Assembly (NCBI RefSeq): GCF_963676275.1 | Contig: NZ_OY781091.1 | Coordinates: forward strand, 4,471,001-4,535,000 | Direction of reading: 5' to 3' | Source: an uncultured Cohaesibacter sp. | Lineage (GTDB): Bacteria; Pseudomonadota; Alphaproteobacteria; Rhizobiales; Cohaesibacteraceae | DNA length: 64,000 bases | Part shown: positions 19,213-27,925 of the stretch, one piece after another | Numbering within the stretch: position 1 is the first letter of the stretch | How the letters are laid out: the number at the start of each line of letters is the position of its first letter | Made by a program: the position numbers and the translations under genes | The notes under the pieces: model-generated | The model's database searches: none | What the model saw: only the letters and a program-made list of their open reading frames with translations | Told to the model about the DNA's origin: nothing

Positions 19213-20871
19213 ATGCCTTTGCCCTCCCGCCCCGCAGCCCCGGCCATCCCGCAGGCCGACATCATTCTTCATAACGGCCCGATCTGGTGCGGCTTTGCCG
19301 AAGGTTTGGTTGAAGCAATCGCCCTCTGGAATGGCCAAGTGCTGGCAACTGGCGCGCTGGAGGATCTTGCTCCCTTCAGGACAGAGACCACTCGCATGAT
19401 CGATCTCGACGGCAGGCTGGCAACCCCCGGCCTTACCGATGCCCATCTGCATCCGACCTATCTGGGCGTCGTCATGGACTGGGTCGATATCACGCCGCAA
19501 AAGGCCCCGACCCTTGAGAGCCTGCTGGCAGCCGTCAAGGCGCGCGTTGAGCGCTCAGAGCCGGGCGAATGGATCTTTGCCAGCGGCTATGACCAGACCA
19601 AACTGGACGTCAAGCGCCATCCGACCATGGCCGAACTGGATGCCATCGCCCCCGACAATCCGGTGATGCTGATCCGCACCTGCACCCATGTGCAGATCGC
19701 CAACAGTCTGGCCATGCAGGCGGGCGGCATTGATGACGATACGCCTAACCCTGACGGCGGGCAGATCGGCAAGGACAATGGCAGGCTGACCGGTTTCCTC
19801 GCCGAAAATGCTGCGGCCCCGATCCTCGATGCCGTCCCCCCACTTTCCCGCGCCGCCGCCATTGATGCCATCGAGCGGGCCGGAAATTACTGCCTTTCGG
19901 TCGGCATCACCTCGGTCATGGATGCCGCCATCGGCATGAAGGCCGGTTTTGAAGAAATCGCCGCCTATAACGAGGCAAAACGCACCGGACGCCTGCCGGT
20001 CAGAACATGGATGTCGCTAAGGGCGACACCCGCTCATGACAATATCGTGCCCCAATGCGAAGCCGTCGGCCTTGTCCCCGGAGCAGGCGACGACATGCTG
20101 ATGGTCGGCTCGGTCAAGCTGTTCCTTGATGGCTCGATCGGCGGTGCCACCGCATGGATGACCGAGGGTTATCTTGCCGACGAAAATAATCACGGCCTGC
20201 AAATGATCCCCACCGACGCGCTCGAAGCCATGGTGCTCGATTATCACAGGAAAGGCTATCAGATCTGCGCTCATGCCATTGGCAATGGCGCCATCGAGCA
20301 GCTTATCACCGCCTATGAAAAGGCGCTGGCAGCACATCCCGATCCGGACCGCCGCCACCGCGTCGAGCATAGCGGCTTTCTCTCCCCCAGTCATAACCAG
20401 CGCATGCAGAAGGCGGGCATCATTCCTTCGCCCCAGCAGGTCTTTCTCTATGATTTCGGCGATGCCTATATCAGCATGATCGGCATGGAGCGGGTCTATA
20501 GCGCCTATCCGCAGAAGACATGGACCGATATGGGCCTCAAGCCGCCAGCAGGCAGCGACAGCCCCGTCTGCAATCCGGCCCCCTGGGCCAATCTCTATGC
20601 CATGCTGACGCGCAAGACCGGAGCAGGCACCCAGCTTGACCCGTCCGAATGCCTGAGCATTGAGGAAGCCTTGCAATCCTACACCGAATATGGGGCCTAT
20701 TCGCAAAAGCAGGAGCATCATCGCGGCAAGCTGTTGCCGGGCTATCTCGCCGATATCGCCGTCTTCTCGCGCAATCTGCTCGAAGCAACTCCTGAAGAGA
20801 TCCTCAAGGATACCGCCTGCGATATCACCATTCTTGGTGGCAGGGTGGTGTTTGAACGCAAGGAGGGCTGA
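19213..20871 (+). CDS. YtcJ-family metal-dependent amidohydrolase
   Basis: A 552-residue amidohydrolase-3 (YtcJ-type) protein. GLTDAHLHPTYLG carries the first metal histidines, RHRVEHSGFLSP and DSPVCNPAPWANLYAML carry later active-site residues, and a C-terminal beta-sandwich ends with ITILGGRVVF. The track frame opens at TTG 19150, but the ATG at 19213 (MPLPSRPAAP) with AGAAAG upstream is more likely. Substrates of this family are mostly unknown; N-acyl amino acids, formamides or N-heterocycles are possible. It follows the hut transporter with a hairpin between, so any hut link is speculative. It converges on the esterase with only two bases between stops. Confidence 0.82.
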   Translation: MPLPSRPAAPAIPQADIILHNGPIWCGFAEGLVEAIALWNGQVLATGALEDLAPFRTETTRMIDLDGRLATPGLTDAHLHPTYLGVVMDWVDITPQKAPTLESLLAAVKARVERSEPGEWIFASGYDQTKLDVKRHPTMAELDAIAPDNPVMLIRTCTHVQIANSLAMQAGGIDDDTPNPDGGQIGKDNGRLTGFLAENAAAPILDAVPPLSRAAAIDAIERAGNYCLSVGITSVMDAAIGMKAGFEEIAAYNEAKRTGRLPVRTWMSLRATPAHDNIVPQCEAVGLVPGAGDDMLMVGSVKLFLDGSIGGATAWMTEGYLADENNHGLQMIPTDALEAMVLDYHRKGYQICAHAIGNGAIEQLITAYEKALAAHPDPDRRHRVEHSGFLSPSHNQRMQKAGIIPSPQQVFLYDFGDAYISMIGMERVYSAYPQKTWTDMGLKPPAGSDSPVCNPAPWANLYAMLTRKTGAGTQLDPSECLSIEEALQSYTEYGAYSQKQEHHRGKLLPGYLADIAVFSRNLLEATPEEILKDTACDITILGGRVVFERKEG

Positions 20872-20873
20872 AA

Positions 20874-21770
20874 TCAACCCTCAAGCATGCCGATCCGCTT
20901 CAGCCATGCAGCGCACAGCTCGGGCCATTGAGCAACCGGCAGACTGCCCGTGCGCGCAATACCGAAACCATGCCCGCCCTCGCGAAAGACATGCATTTCG
21001 GTGCGAACTCCTGCCCGCCGCAAGGCCTGATAGAGGAAAATGGCATTCTCGGCAGGCACGGAAGCATCATCATCGGCCAGCACCATGAAGACCTCCGGCG
21101 CATCCGCAGTGATCCGGTTTTGGGCCGAATAGCGCCGGATGGCTTCATCATCCGCATCCGACCCCAGCAGGAAGCGCCGTGAATCCGCATGCGCAAAGGG
21201 GTCATCCAGCGTTACCACCGGATAGAGCAGCATGGCGAAATCGGGCCGAGCCGACAGCTCGTCTATGGCATCCACTCTTGCATTGAGCAGTCCCGTTCCT
21301 TCAGAAAGAACAGAGGCAGCCATGTGCCCGGCAGCAGACGACCCCACCAGACCGATGCGCCTCTCATCAAGCCCCCACTCTGCCGCGTGGCTACGCACCA
21401 GACGCAAGGCCCGCTGCGCATCCATCATCGGCACATCGCGCCCGTTGACATGGCCCTCTGCTGGCAATCGGTAGGTCAGAATGAAGGAGGTAATACCAAA
21501 TCGCGCAAACCATTCAGCGATATCGCGCCCCTCCACTTCCAGCGTAATGCGCGAATAGCCGCCCCCCGGTGCGATGATCATGGCAACACCATTGGGCTTC
21601 TCGGGCCTGATAACCGTCAGGCGCGGACATGAAATATGCGACACGCCGCGACGGCTGAAGAAGATGCTGTCCGATCGGTCATGCACCTGTTGCTCGCCCA
21701 TTCCTTCCGGTGTGCCCGGAGGCGTGCCCGGCCAAAGCGCAATTTCCTGCCCGGTCACCAGACTATCCAT
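20874..21770 (-). CDS. Alpha/beta-hydrolase (acetyl-esterase-like)
   Basis: A 298-residue alpha/beta-hydrolase of the BD-FAE/acetylxylan-esterase type. PGGGYSRITLEVEGRDIAEW is the oxyanion region, the nucleophile Ser is in LVGSSAAGHMAAS, the Asp lies in MVLADDDASVP and the His in FREGGHGFG. No signal peptide is seen, so it acts in the cytoplasm. AAGGAA precedes the ATG. The natural ester is unknown. It reads leftward against the amidohydrolase. Confidence 0.82.
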   Translation of the reverse strand: MDSLVTGQEIALWPGTPPGTPEGMGEQQVHDRSDSIFFSRRGVSHISCPRLTVIRPEKPNGVAMIIAPGGGYSRITLEVEGRDIAEWFARFGITSFILTYRLPAEGHVNGRDVPMMDAQRALRLVRSHAAEWGLDERRIGLVGSSAAGHMAASVLSEGTGLLNARVDAIDELSARPDFAMLLYPVVTLDDPFAHADSRRFLLGSDADDEAIRRYSAQNRITADAPEVFMVLADDDASVPAENAIFLYQALRRAGVRTEMHVFREGGHGFGIARTGSLPVAQWPELCAAWLKRIGMLEG

Positions 21771-21964
21771 ATCATTTCCTTCCCAAGCTTGAAGGCAGTC
21801 CCGAGAGTGAAGCTGGATCTGCTGGCCAATCTATAGGCCGCAGGATGGGTTTGATATTTGATATCGCGCATGTCTCGTTCAAAAAGCCCGCGATTGTGAT
21901 AATCGCGAGCTCTTTCTTGTCTTTTGCGCCAATCGCATCGCCCCTCACAGCCAACGGAAAGGGG

Positions 21965-22390
21965 TTAGCGCACGATCAGCAAATGACAGGGGGCCAGATG
22001 GGCAAGCTGTGCCGTTATCGGCCCTGCAATGCCGGTCATCGCCTCCGGCTGGCTGGCATTGACCACGATATAGGCCGCATTGAGAGATTCCGCCAGCAGC
22101 AGGATCTGCTGATGCACGCCACCCTTGAGAACATGTCGGAATATCACATCCTCATAGAGATCCGCTTCCTTGATGATCGACACCAGTTCCATCTTGGCCT
22201 TGTCGATGCTGTTCTTGATCACCTCTTCCACAAGGAATGGCTTCACATAGTCGTAAAAGCCATAGGCCAGCACATAACAAACATGGATTTCGCCACCCAC
22301 ACATCGGGCCAGCCTCGCCGCTTCCTGCAAGGCCTTGACCGAATTGGCGCGATGTTCAATGTCTATCGCAACGAGAATTTTCGGGTCCAT
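21965..22390 (-). CDS. Universal stress protein (UspA family)
   Basis: A 141-residue single-domain Usp protein: MDPKILVAIDIEH opens strand 1 and GPITAQLAHLAPCHLLIVR resembles the ATP-binding G-x9-G-S/T-x-P-LLIVR end, although the pattern is not perfect. GGAGTG sits before the ATG. Its position 45 bases after dctM recalls TeaABCD, where the Usp protein TeaD regulates the neighbouring TRAP transporter; the same role is inferred here. Confidence 0.85.
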   Translation of the reverse strand: MDPKILVAIDIEHRANSVKALQEAARLARCVGGEIHVCYVLAYGFYDYVKPFLVEEVIKNSIDKAKMELVSIIKEADLYEDVIFRHVLKGGVHQQILLLAESLNAAYIVVNASQPEAMTGIAGPITAQLAHLAPCHLLIVR

Positions 22391-22435
22391 GGATCACTCC
22401 GCACGGGCTCATCTCGCCATCAAAAGGCAATGATG

Positions 22436-23731
22436 CTATTTCAACACGCTCGGCAACCACAGCGCCAGATCCGGAAAGATAACCAGCAGGACCACAAACA
22501 GACACATGACAAGAAAGCTCGGGATCGCCGCTCTGGCGATAACCCCGATGTCATGCCCCGTCATGCCTTGCAGCACAAACAGGTTGAACCCGATCGGCGG
22601 CGTGATCTGTGCCATCTCGACCACGATCATCAGATAGACCCCGAACCAGAGCATGTCGAATCCGGCGGCTCTGACCATCGGCTCGATGACAGCCATTGTT
22701 AAAACAATGGACGAAATGCCATCCAGAAAACAACCCAGCAAGATGTAGAAGACGGTCAGCGTCAGGATCAGCATCATGGGCGAAGGATCCCAGACGGAAA
22801 TCACTTCGGCCAGCGCCTTCGGAATGCCGGTAAATCCCATCGCCAGCGACAGGAAACCCGACCCCATCAGGATGAACATCACCATCGTGGTGGTGCGCAC
22901 CGCCCCCAGCACCGAATCGATGAAGGTCTCCCGCGACAGCGTTTTCTGGAACAGCGCCAGAATGAAAGACCCGAGCACCCCGAGCGCCGCCGCCTCTGTT
23001 GCCGTGGCGATGCCGCCATAGATGGACCCGATCACGGCGACGATCAGCGCCACCACAGGCAGCAGGCCAAGAAAGGCATGCAGCTTTTGGCTCCAGTCGG
23101 TTGAAGGGTCGCGCTGCATCGCGCCTCCATGGCGCAAGCCCCAGAGCGCGATATAGCCCATGAATAACAGCGCCAGCGATATACCGGGGATCATCGCCGC
23201 CATGAACAGCTTGGCAATGCTTTCATTGACGGTCACCCCATAGATGATCATCGAGATGCTGGGCGGAATGAGCAGCCCTAGCGTTCCTGCACCGGCGAGT
23301 GACCCGACAATCTGCTTTTCCGGATAGCCGCGCTTGCGCAATTCCGGAATGGCCATCTTGCCAACGGTCGCCACCGTGGCCGCAGACGAGCCGGAAATGG
23401 CGGCAAAAATGGCAGATGCGCCCACATTGACATGCAACAGCCCGCCGGGCATGCGCCGCATGAAGGGGGCAATACCGCGAAAAAGAGTCTCGGACAGATT
23501 GGTCCGGTAGAGAATTTCCCCCATCCAGATAAAGAGCGGCAGTGCCGTCAGTGTCCATGAAGACTGGCTGCCCCAGATGGTCAGCGCCAGCGCGTCACCG
23601 ATCGGGGCCGAGGTGAACAGATACATGCCCAGCATGGCGGTAAGCAGCAGCGACGCCCCCACCCAGACGCTGGTACCAAGCAGGAAGAACAGGGCAAACA
23701 GGAAAATCGAAATGGAAATGGCTTCGGTCAT
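22436..23731 (-). CDS. dctM: TRAP transporter large membrane subunit (DctM)
   Basis: A 431-residue DctM/SiaM-type protein with about twelve hydrophobic segments. GLLIPPSISMIIYGVTVNESIAKLF-type sequence near residue 155 and ITPPIGFNLFVLQG near residue 390 are strong family signatures for the ion and substrate path. It is the ion-coupled transport subunit. Its start overlaps the dctQ stop by four bases (ATGA). Confidence 0.93.
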   Translation of the reverse strand: MTEAISISIFLFALFFLLGTSVWVGASLLLTAMLGMYLFTSAPIGDALALTIWGSQSSWTLTALPLFIWMGEILYRTNLSETLFRGIAPFMRRMPGGLLHVNVGASAIFAAISGSSAATVATVGKMAIPELRKRGYPEKQIVGSLAGAGTLGLLIPPSISMIIYGVTVNESIAKLFMAAMIPGISLALLFMGYIALWGLRHGGAMQRDPSTDWSQKLHAFLGLLPVVALIVAVIGSIYGGIATATEAAALGVLGSFILALFQKTLSRETFIDSVLGAVRTTTMVMFILMGSGFLSLAMGFTGIPKALAEVISVWDPSPMMLILTLTVFYILLGCFLDGISSIVLTMAVIEPMVRAAGFDMLWFGVYLMIVVEMAQITPPIGFNLFVLQGMTGHDIGVIARAAIPSFLVMCLFVVLLVIFPDLALWLPSVLK

Positions 23732-24255
23732 ACTTCCTGCGGCCCCCCGGCCTCACTTTGCTCGGGATCGATCGAACCATAATCGAACAGCACCATCAGC
23801 AGCACATGGATCGTCGAGAGGGCAAACAGGATCGAACCCAGCGCAACAGGGGTCTGCGGAATCCAAAGAAGGATCGCGTCGGCCCCTTCGCTGCGTTCGC
23901 CATATTCATAGGAATCGATGGCCAGCCGCACCATGTAAAAGGCCAGAAAGCTGGCAACAGAGGCGATCACGAAATGAGCCCAGATCTCCAGCGCCCATCG
24001 CCGCGCACCGTCGAGCCGTTGGGACAGGATCGACACCCGGATATGCCCCTGTGTGCGAAAGGTATAGGCAAGAGCCATGAAGCTGCTGGTCGCCATCGCA
24101 TAGCCAGCCACATCGGATGCTCCACCGGCGAACCAGCCCACCAGCCGGGCAAGAATTGAGTAAAGAACCAACAGACAGAGCAAGACAAGGAGCGCCCCCG
24201 CAAGCCATGCTCCCACAAGATAGATACGGTCAAGAAACCGACTGATATAAGCCAT
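23728..24255 (-). CDS. dctQ: TRAP transporter small membrane subunit (DctQ)
   Basis: A 175-residue DctQ-type membrane protein with four hydrophobic segments (beginning near residues 14, 46, 91 and 131) and RTQGHIRVSILSQRL, a typical family stretch. It pairs with DctM. GGGACGA precedes the ATG. The C-terminus is charged (EQSEAGGPQEV). It lies about 100 bases after dctP, with a hairpin in the gap. Confidence 0.88.
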   Translation of the reverse strand: MAYISRFLDRIYLVGAWLAGALLVLLCLLVLYSILARLVGWFAGGASDVAGYAMATSSFMALAYTFRTQGHIRVSILSQRLDGARRWALEIWAHFVIASVASFLAFYMVRLAIDSYEYGERSEGADAILLWIPQTPVALGSILFALSTIHVLLMVLFDYGSIDPEQSEAGGPQEV

Positions 24256-24318
24256 TCATTCGTCCCGTGGCTTTTCTCCCGCTGGGGGAGACCGGTTCAT
24301 CTGCCAACAGACAGCTGC

Positions 24319-24341
24319 CGGGGAGACAGGCCGCCTCCCCG
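24319..24341 (-). terminator. Stem-loop between dctP and dctQ
   Basis: CGGGGAG and CTCCCCG (24319-24325 and 24335-24341) are a perfect 7-bp inverted repeat with a nine-base loop, about 15 bases after the dctP stop. A smaller one (TCTCCC/GGGAGA) lies at 24275-24291. There is no T run. It is a likely attenuator or stabiliser favouring binding-protein synthesis. Confidence 0.45.
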
Positions 24342-24354
24342 CCAACATCTTCTG

Positions 24355-25326
24355 TTACATTGCTTCATAGGCCTTCAGCGCTGCCGCACCGGCCTCTCCG
24401 GCGCGCTCAAGCCATTCTTCCTTCAGCTTCGCACCGGCATCTTCAAATGCCTTCTTCATTTCAGGCGAAGCAGGAGCAACCGTCATGCCCTTCTCGGTAA
24501 ACTGATCCACATACCAGCTGTCCAGCTCTTCCGACTTTGCCCAGCATTTGGTTTCGGCATTAGCAGCCGCTTCCTTGACGACAGCCTTCACACCATCATC
24601 CAGACGATCCCATGCCTTGGTGTTGACGATCACCATGTTGCGCGGCAACCATGCCTTCACGTCATAATAATAGCCCACATGTTCCCACAGCTTGCGGTCA
24701 TAACCGGTCGCCCCGGAAGAGATCATGGCTTCGGCCACGCCAGTGGCAAAGGCCTGGGAAAGCTCTGCCGCTTCAATCTTGGTCGGAGCCATGCCCAGAT
24801 ATTCGGCGATCTTGGAGGTGGTCGGGTTATAGGCGCGGAATTTCAAACCCGCGACATCGGCAGGAACCTTGGCCTCCTTGATGGAATAGAAACCCTGTGG
24901 CGGCCATGGGCAGGAATAGAGCAGGGTAACGCGTGCCTGCGACAAGGCTTCTTCAAGTGCGGGCTTGGAAGCCTTGTAAAGCTTCATGGCGTCATCATAG
25001 GAAGTTGCCAGAAACGGGATGGCGTCGATCTCGTAAATGGGATTCTCATTGCCAAGGGCAGAAATCAGGCGCTCGCCGATTGGCACCAGCCCTTTGCGCA
25101 CGGCCCCGAAAATTTCGGCGCCACCGAACAGCGAACCGGACGGGTGGGTTGTGATTTCCAGCGCGCCATCGCTCTTGTCCGCCACTTCCTTGGCAAATTC
25201 GGCGGCCATTTCCGAATGGAAGTTGGTCGCGGAATAGGCCAGTGCCATATCCCATTTCTCAGCGTGGGAAAAAGATGTCGAGGCCGCGAGAGCCGCGAGC
25301 GAGGCAAGGATAAGTTTCAGTTTCAT
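24355..25326 (-). CDS. dctP: TRAP transporter periplasmic binding protein (DctP)
   Basis: A 323-residue DctP-type solute-binding protein. Residues 1-22 are a signal peptide ending SFSHA before EKWDMALAYS. FRAYNPTTSKIAEYLGM and ELSQAFATGVAEAMISSG match the conserved ligand-binding Arg and helix region of the family. The ATG at 25326 is preceded by GAGGA at eight bases; an in-frame start 13 codons upstream is not credible because of its Asn/His run. The ligand is unknown. The neighbouring D-amino-acid genes make an amino acid, keto acid or related compound plausible. Confidence 0.9.
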   Translation of the reverse strand: MKLKLILASLAALAASTSFSHAEKWDMALAYSATNFHSEMAAEFAKEVADKSDGALEITTHPSGSLFGGAEIFGAVRKGLVPIGERLISALGNENPIYEIDAIPFLATSYDDAMKLYKASKPALEEALSQARVTLLYSCPWPPQGFYSIKEAKVPADVAGLKFRAYNPTTSKIAEYLGMAPTKIEAAELSQAFATGVAEAMISSGATGYDRKLWEHVGYYYDVKAWLPRNMVIVNTKAWDRLDDGVKAVVKEAAANAETKCWAKSEELDSWYVDQFTEKGMTVAPASPEMKKAFEDAGAKLKEEWLERAGEAGAAALKAYEAM

Positions 25327-25361
25327 TTGGTCGTCCTCTGGGTGGTGGTGATTATTATTAT

Positions 25362-26624
25362 TCAAACTGGAAGAATGAACCGTTCGGGTGCGAACGGTCC
25401 GGCAATTTTATTATTGTCCCGACCTTCTATCTGGTCGGCGAGAATTTTTGCGGTACCGGGCCCGGTATTGAACCCGACATGCTGGTGCCCGAAGGCAAAA
25501 TGGAGCCCCTTGCGCCCCGGGGCAGGACCGATCACAGGCCTGCAATCGGGCATGGTCGGGCGACTGCCCATCCATGCTTCGTCCAGCAATCGCTCGCCCA
25601 GATCAATGGCGTCTCGGGCAGCGGCTTCCGCAGCATTAAGTTGTTGGAAATTTTTCGGAGCGTCAAGTTCCGTCAGCTCAACCCCGGTACAGAGCCGCAA
25701 GCCTCCCTGCATCGGCGCCAGAACATAGCCCCCCGAAACATCATAATAGGGGCGTGTAACGGATATCCCTTCCCCTGCCTTCGGGCCGGAATAGAGCATG
25801 TGATAACCACGCTCAAAGCCCATCGGCACATGATAGCCCAGCCGCTTGAGGAAAGACTTCGCCCACGGCCCGAGGGCAATCACCGCATCATCGGCGCTGA
25901 GTGCCGCGCCCTCTTCGCTCCGAGCCACCCAGCCATCCCCTTCTTGCTGCAGGGAGGCCAGATTGAAACGCAGCAGACGCCCGCCACGGGCAACAAACAG
26001 ATCGGCATAGGCCTCAACCAGCAATGTCGGGTCTCGCACAGACCAGGTATCCTTGACCCAGAGCCCTTTCTTGAAGATCGGCTTCAAGCCCCGATCATAG
26101 GCCTGAATATCGGCCTCCTCGATCGCCTCCATCTCAAGGCCATGGGCGCGGTAGGCCTCATGGGAGAATGCCGCGCTTTCATAGTCGGCAAGGCTGCGAT
26201 AGACAAACAGCCAGCCGTCATCATGAAACAGATGCCCGGCTCCGGCCTCCTCTTTCAGGCGTTCATGCTCCCCACGCGACAATTCAATGAGATCGAAAAG
26301 CGCCTCGGAGGTCTCCCTGAAACCGGACGCGGTTGCCCGCCGCAGGAAACCAAGCCCCCAGTCGATATTTTTCATCATGAAGAGATTGGAATAGCGAAAG
26401 GAGGTCGAGCGATTAAGCATCAGCTTGGGAAGCTGCCCCCAAAGTGTCGGGTTGTTGATCGGCACGAGCGATGTCCGGGTGATGATACCGGCATTGCCAT
26501 GAGAGGTTTCCATGCCCGGATCGCGCCGGTCAATCAGGGTAACCTGCATGCCTCTTCGCTGAAGCTCCAGCGCTATCGACACCCCGACCATTCCAGCGCC
26601 GCAAACCAGAACTTCCTTGCTCAT
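25362..26624 (-). CDS. D-amino-acid dehydrogenase (DadA-type), copy 1
   Basis: A 420-residue FAD-dependent DAO-family oxidoreductase. EVLVCGAGMVGVSIALELQR is the FAD-binding Rossmann motif, and SHGNAGIITRTSLVPI and GHQHVGFNTGPGTAKILAD are DadA-type stretches. It would oxidise a D-amino acid (or an N-methyl or hydroxy-imino acid) to an imine, then keto acid and ammonia, passing electrons to the respiratory chain. The open frame reaches 26912, but the ATG at 26624, with GGAG ten bases upstream, begins the conserved protein. It is divergent from the racemase-family gene and just upstream of dctP on the same strand. Confidence 0.87.
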   Translation of the reverse strand: MSKEVLVCGAGMVGVSIALELQRRGMQVTLIDRRDPGMETSHGNAGIITRTSLVPINNPTLWGQLPKLMLNRSTSFRYSNLFMMKNIDWGLGFLRRATASGFRETSEALFDLIELSRGEHERLKEEAGAGHLFHDDGWLFVYRSLADYESAAFSHEAYRAHGLEMEAIEEADIQAYDRGLKPIFKKGLWVKDTWSVRDPTLLVEAYADLFVARGGRLLRFNLASLQQEGDGWVARSEEGAALSADDAVIALGPWAKSFLKRLGYHVPMGFERGYHMLYSGPKAGEGISVTRPYYDVSGGYVLAPMQGGLRLCTGVELTELDAPKNFQQLNAAEAAARDAIDLGERLLDEAWMGSRPTMPDCRPVIGPAPGRKGLHFAFGHQHVGFNTGPGTAKILADQIEGRDNNKIAGPFAPERFILPV

Positions 26625-26779
26625 TGTCTTCATACTCCACTTGACGCACGAACCGGCCAGACCGTTGCCAATCAGTTCCGAAACTGACTGGTTTGAGGCA
26701 GCATGATCATGCTGGTAACATGCCGCCTGTTGTTCACCCGGTTTTCTTTTGCCGATCCCCGTGCAAAATCCATGCCCCA

Positions 26780-26809
26780 TTGACAAAACCGAAGCTTTAA
26801 CGACTATTT
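26780..26809 (+). promoter_or_regulatory. Probable promoter of the racemase gene, with dyad
   Basis: A perfect TTGACA (26780-26785) lies 18 bases before CTATTT (26804-26809), some 75 bases upstream of the ATG. The -10 overlaps CTATTT-CCGGC-AAATAG (26804-26820), a 6-bp inverted repeat that may be an operator. Confidence 0.45.
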
Positions 26810-26882
26810 CCGGCAAATAGGACAGTTTCAAGCAGCAAATGGCCGCGCTCTGCCTGCTCGTGGCGGCCAGCTCTAGCAATGA

Positions 26883-27599
26883 ATGGCAACAATTTTGGCA
26901 AACTCCGCTCAAAACGCCCCTTTTCTAGGCATCCTCATGCTGGATACACGCTTTCCCCGCCCCTTGGGGGATGCAGGCAATCCGGACAGCTACGCCATAG
27001 CAGCCCGCATCGAGAGGATTGACGGGGCAGGCAGTCTGGACATTGTCAGGAATGGGCGCCCGACCCCTCTTCTGGTGGAAAAATTCATCGACATGGCGCG
27101 CAAGCTGGAAAGCGAGGGCGCAATGGCCATTACCTCCACCTGCGGCTTTCTGGCGACCATTCAGAAGGACATGGAAGAGCAACTCTCCATCCCCGTCATG
27201 CTCTCGGCTCTCAGCCTCTATCAGGGCATACGCGCTCGATATCCCGAAGGCCACATCGCCATCCTGACCGCTTCAGCCGCCAGCCTTGGTCCATCCGTGC
27301 TTGCAGCAGTCGATATCGATCCGGACGGCGTCATCATCTGCGGCATGGAAGACTGCTCCGCCTTCGCAGACGCCATCCTGCGCCCCAAGCATATCCAGTC
27401 CCACCATCTCGATCAGGAGGCTATCGAGAAAGACATCTTGCGCAAGGGCCAGATGATGCTCGCCAGCCATCCGGACATTTGCGCCTTTCTGCTCGAATGC
27501 GGCAACCTGCCGCCTTATCAGGAGGCGCTGGCAAAGGCGACCGGCAAGCCGGTTTTCTCCATTATCGATGGGGTCAATTCATTGCTGACGCAATCCTGA
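26883..27599 (+). CDS. Aspartate/glutamate-racemase family protein
   Basis: A 238-residue protein with the two catalytic Cys of PLP-independent racemases: Cys87 in ITSTCGFLA and Cys206 in LLECGNLPPY. GILMLDTRFPRPLGDAGNP at the start is typical of a subgroup whose substrates are not well defined. Enzymes with this fold include aspartate, glutamate and hydantoin racemases and maleate isomerase. Context (DadA, D-serine dehydratase) suggests that it interconverts an amino acid. It is divergent from dadA copy 1. Confidence 0.8.
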   Translation: MATILANSAQNAPFLGILMLDTRFPRPLGDAGNPDSYAIAARIERIDGAGSLDIVRNGRPTPLLVEKFIDMARKLESEGAMAITSTCGFLATIQKDMEEQLSIPVMLSALSLYQGIRARYPEGHIAILTASAASLGPSVLAAVDIDPDGVIICGMEDCSAFADAILRPKHIQSHHLDQEAIEKDILRKGQMMLASHPDICAFLLECGNLPPYQEALAKATGKPVFSIIDGVNSLLTQS

Positions 27600-27925
27600 C
27601 ACAGAATAGTAACACCCCACAGAATCACTAGGCAGGGCAAAACGCAAAGCACTTCAGAGATTGGTCTGGCGAGTGATCCGGCAATCCCCCATTCAACCCT
27701 GCCCCTCATCTGGGCACCCCTTGCTATATTTGCTTATTTCACGAGCAGACCGCTGCTGATGCTTTGTATTTATTAGCCACTCAACCGGTATCGCTTGACA
27801 GCATAAAGGCCGCCGGATTCTATGGAAATTGACAAGCAAACCGCGTCCAACCAGCCAGCCCCAGATCACCCAGACCAGACCAACAAGCCCCAGACCGACA
27901 ACAGACTCCGAAAGACGCGAATGGC
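27600..27925 (+). other. Leader region of dsdA, with a 35-codon ORF
   Basis: The first 190 bases show no clear terminator for the racemase gene. From about 27830 to 27925 the plus strand is rich in C and A with very few T and few paired segments, as seen in Rho-binding (rut) sites. An ORF of 35 codons (27822-27929; starts MEIDKQTASNQPAPD) ends in a TGA overlapping the dsdA ATG. It has no good ribosome binding site, so its translation is uncertain. Confidence 0.4.
27795..27823 (+). promoter_or_regulatory. Possible dsdA promoter
   Basis: TTGACA at 27795-27800 is a perfect -35 box. Seventeen bases on, TTCTAT is a weak -10 match. Transcription would start near 27830 and give a C/A-rich leader of about 95 bases. 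Confidence 0.35.
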
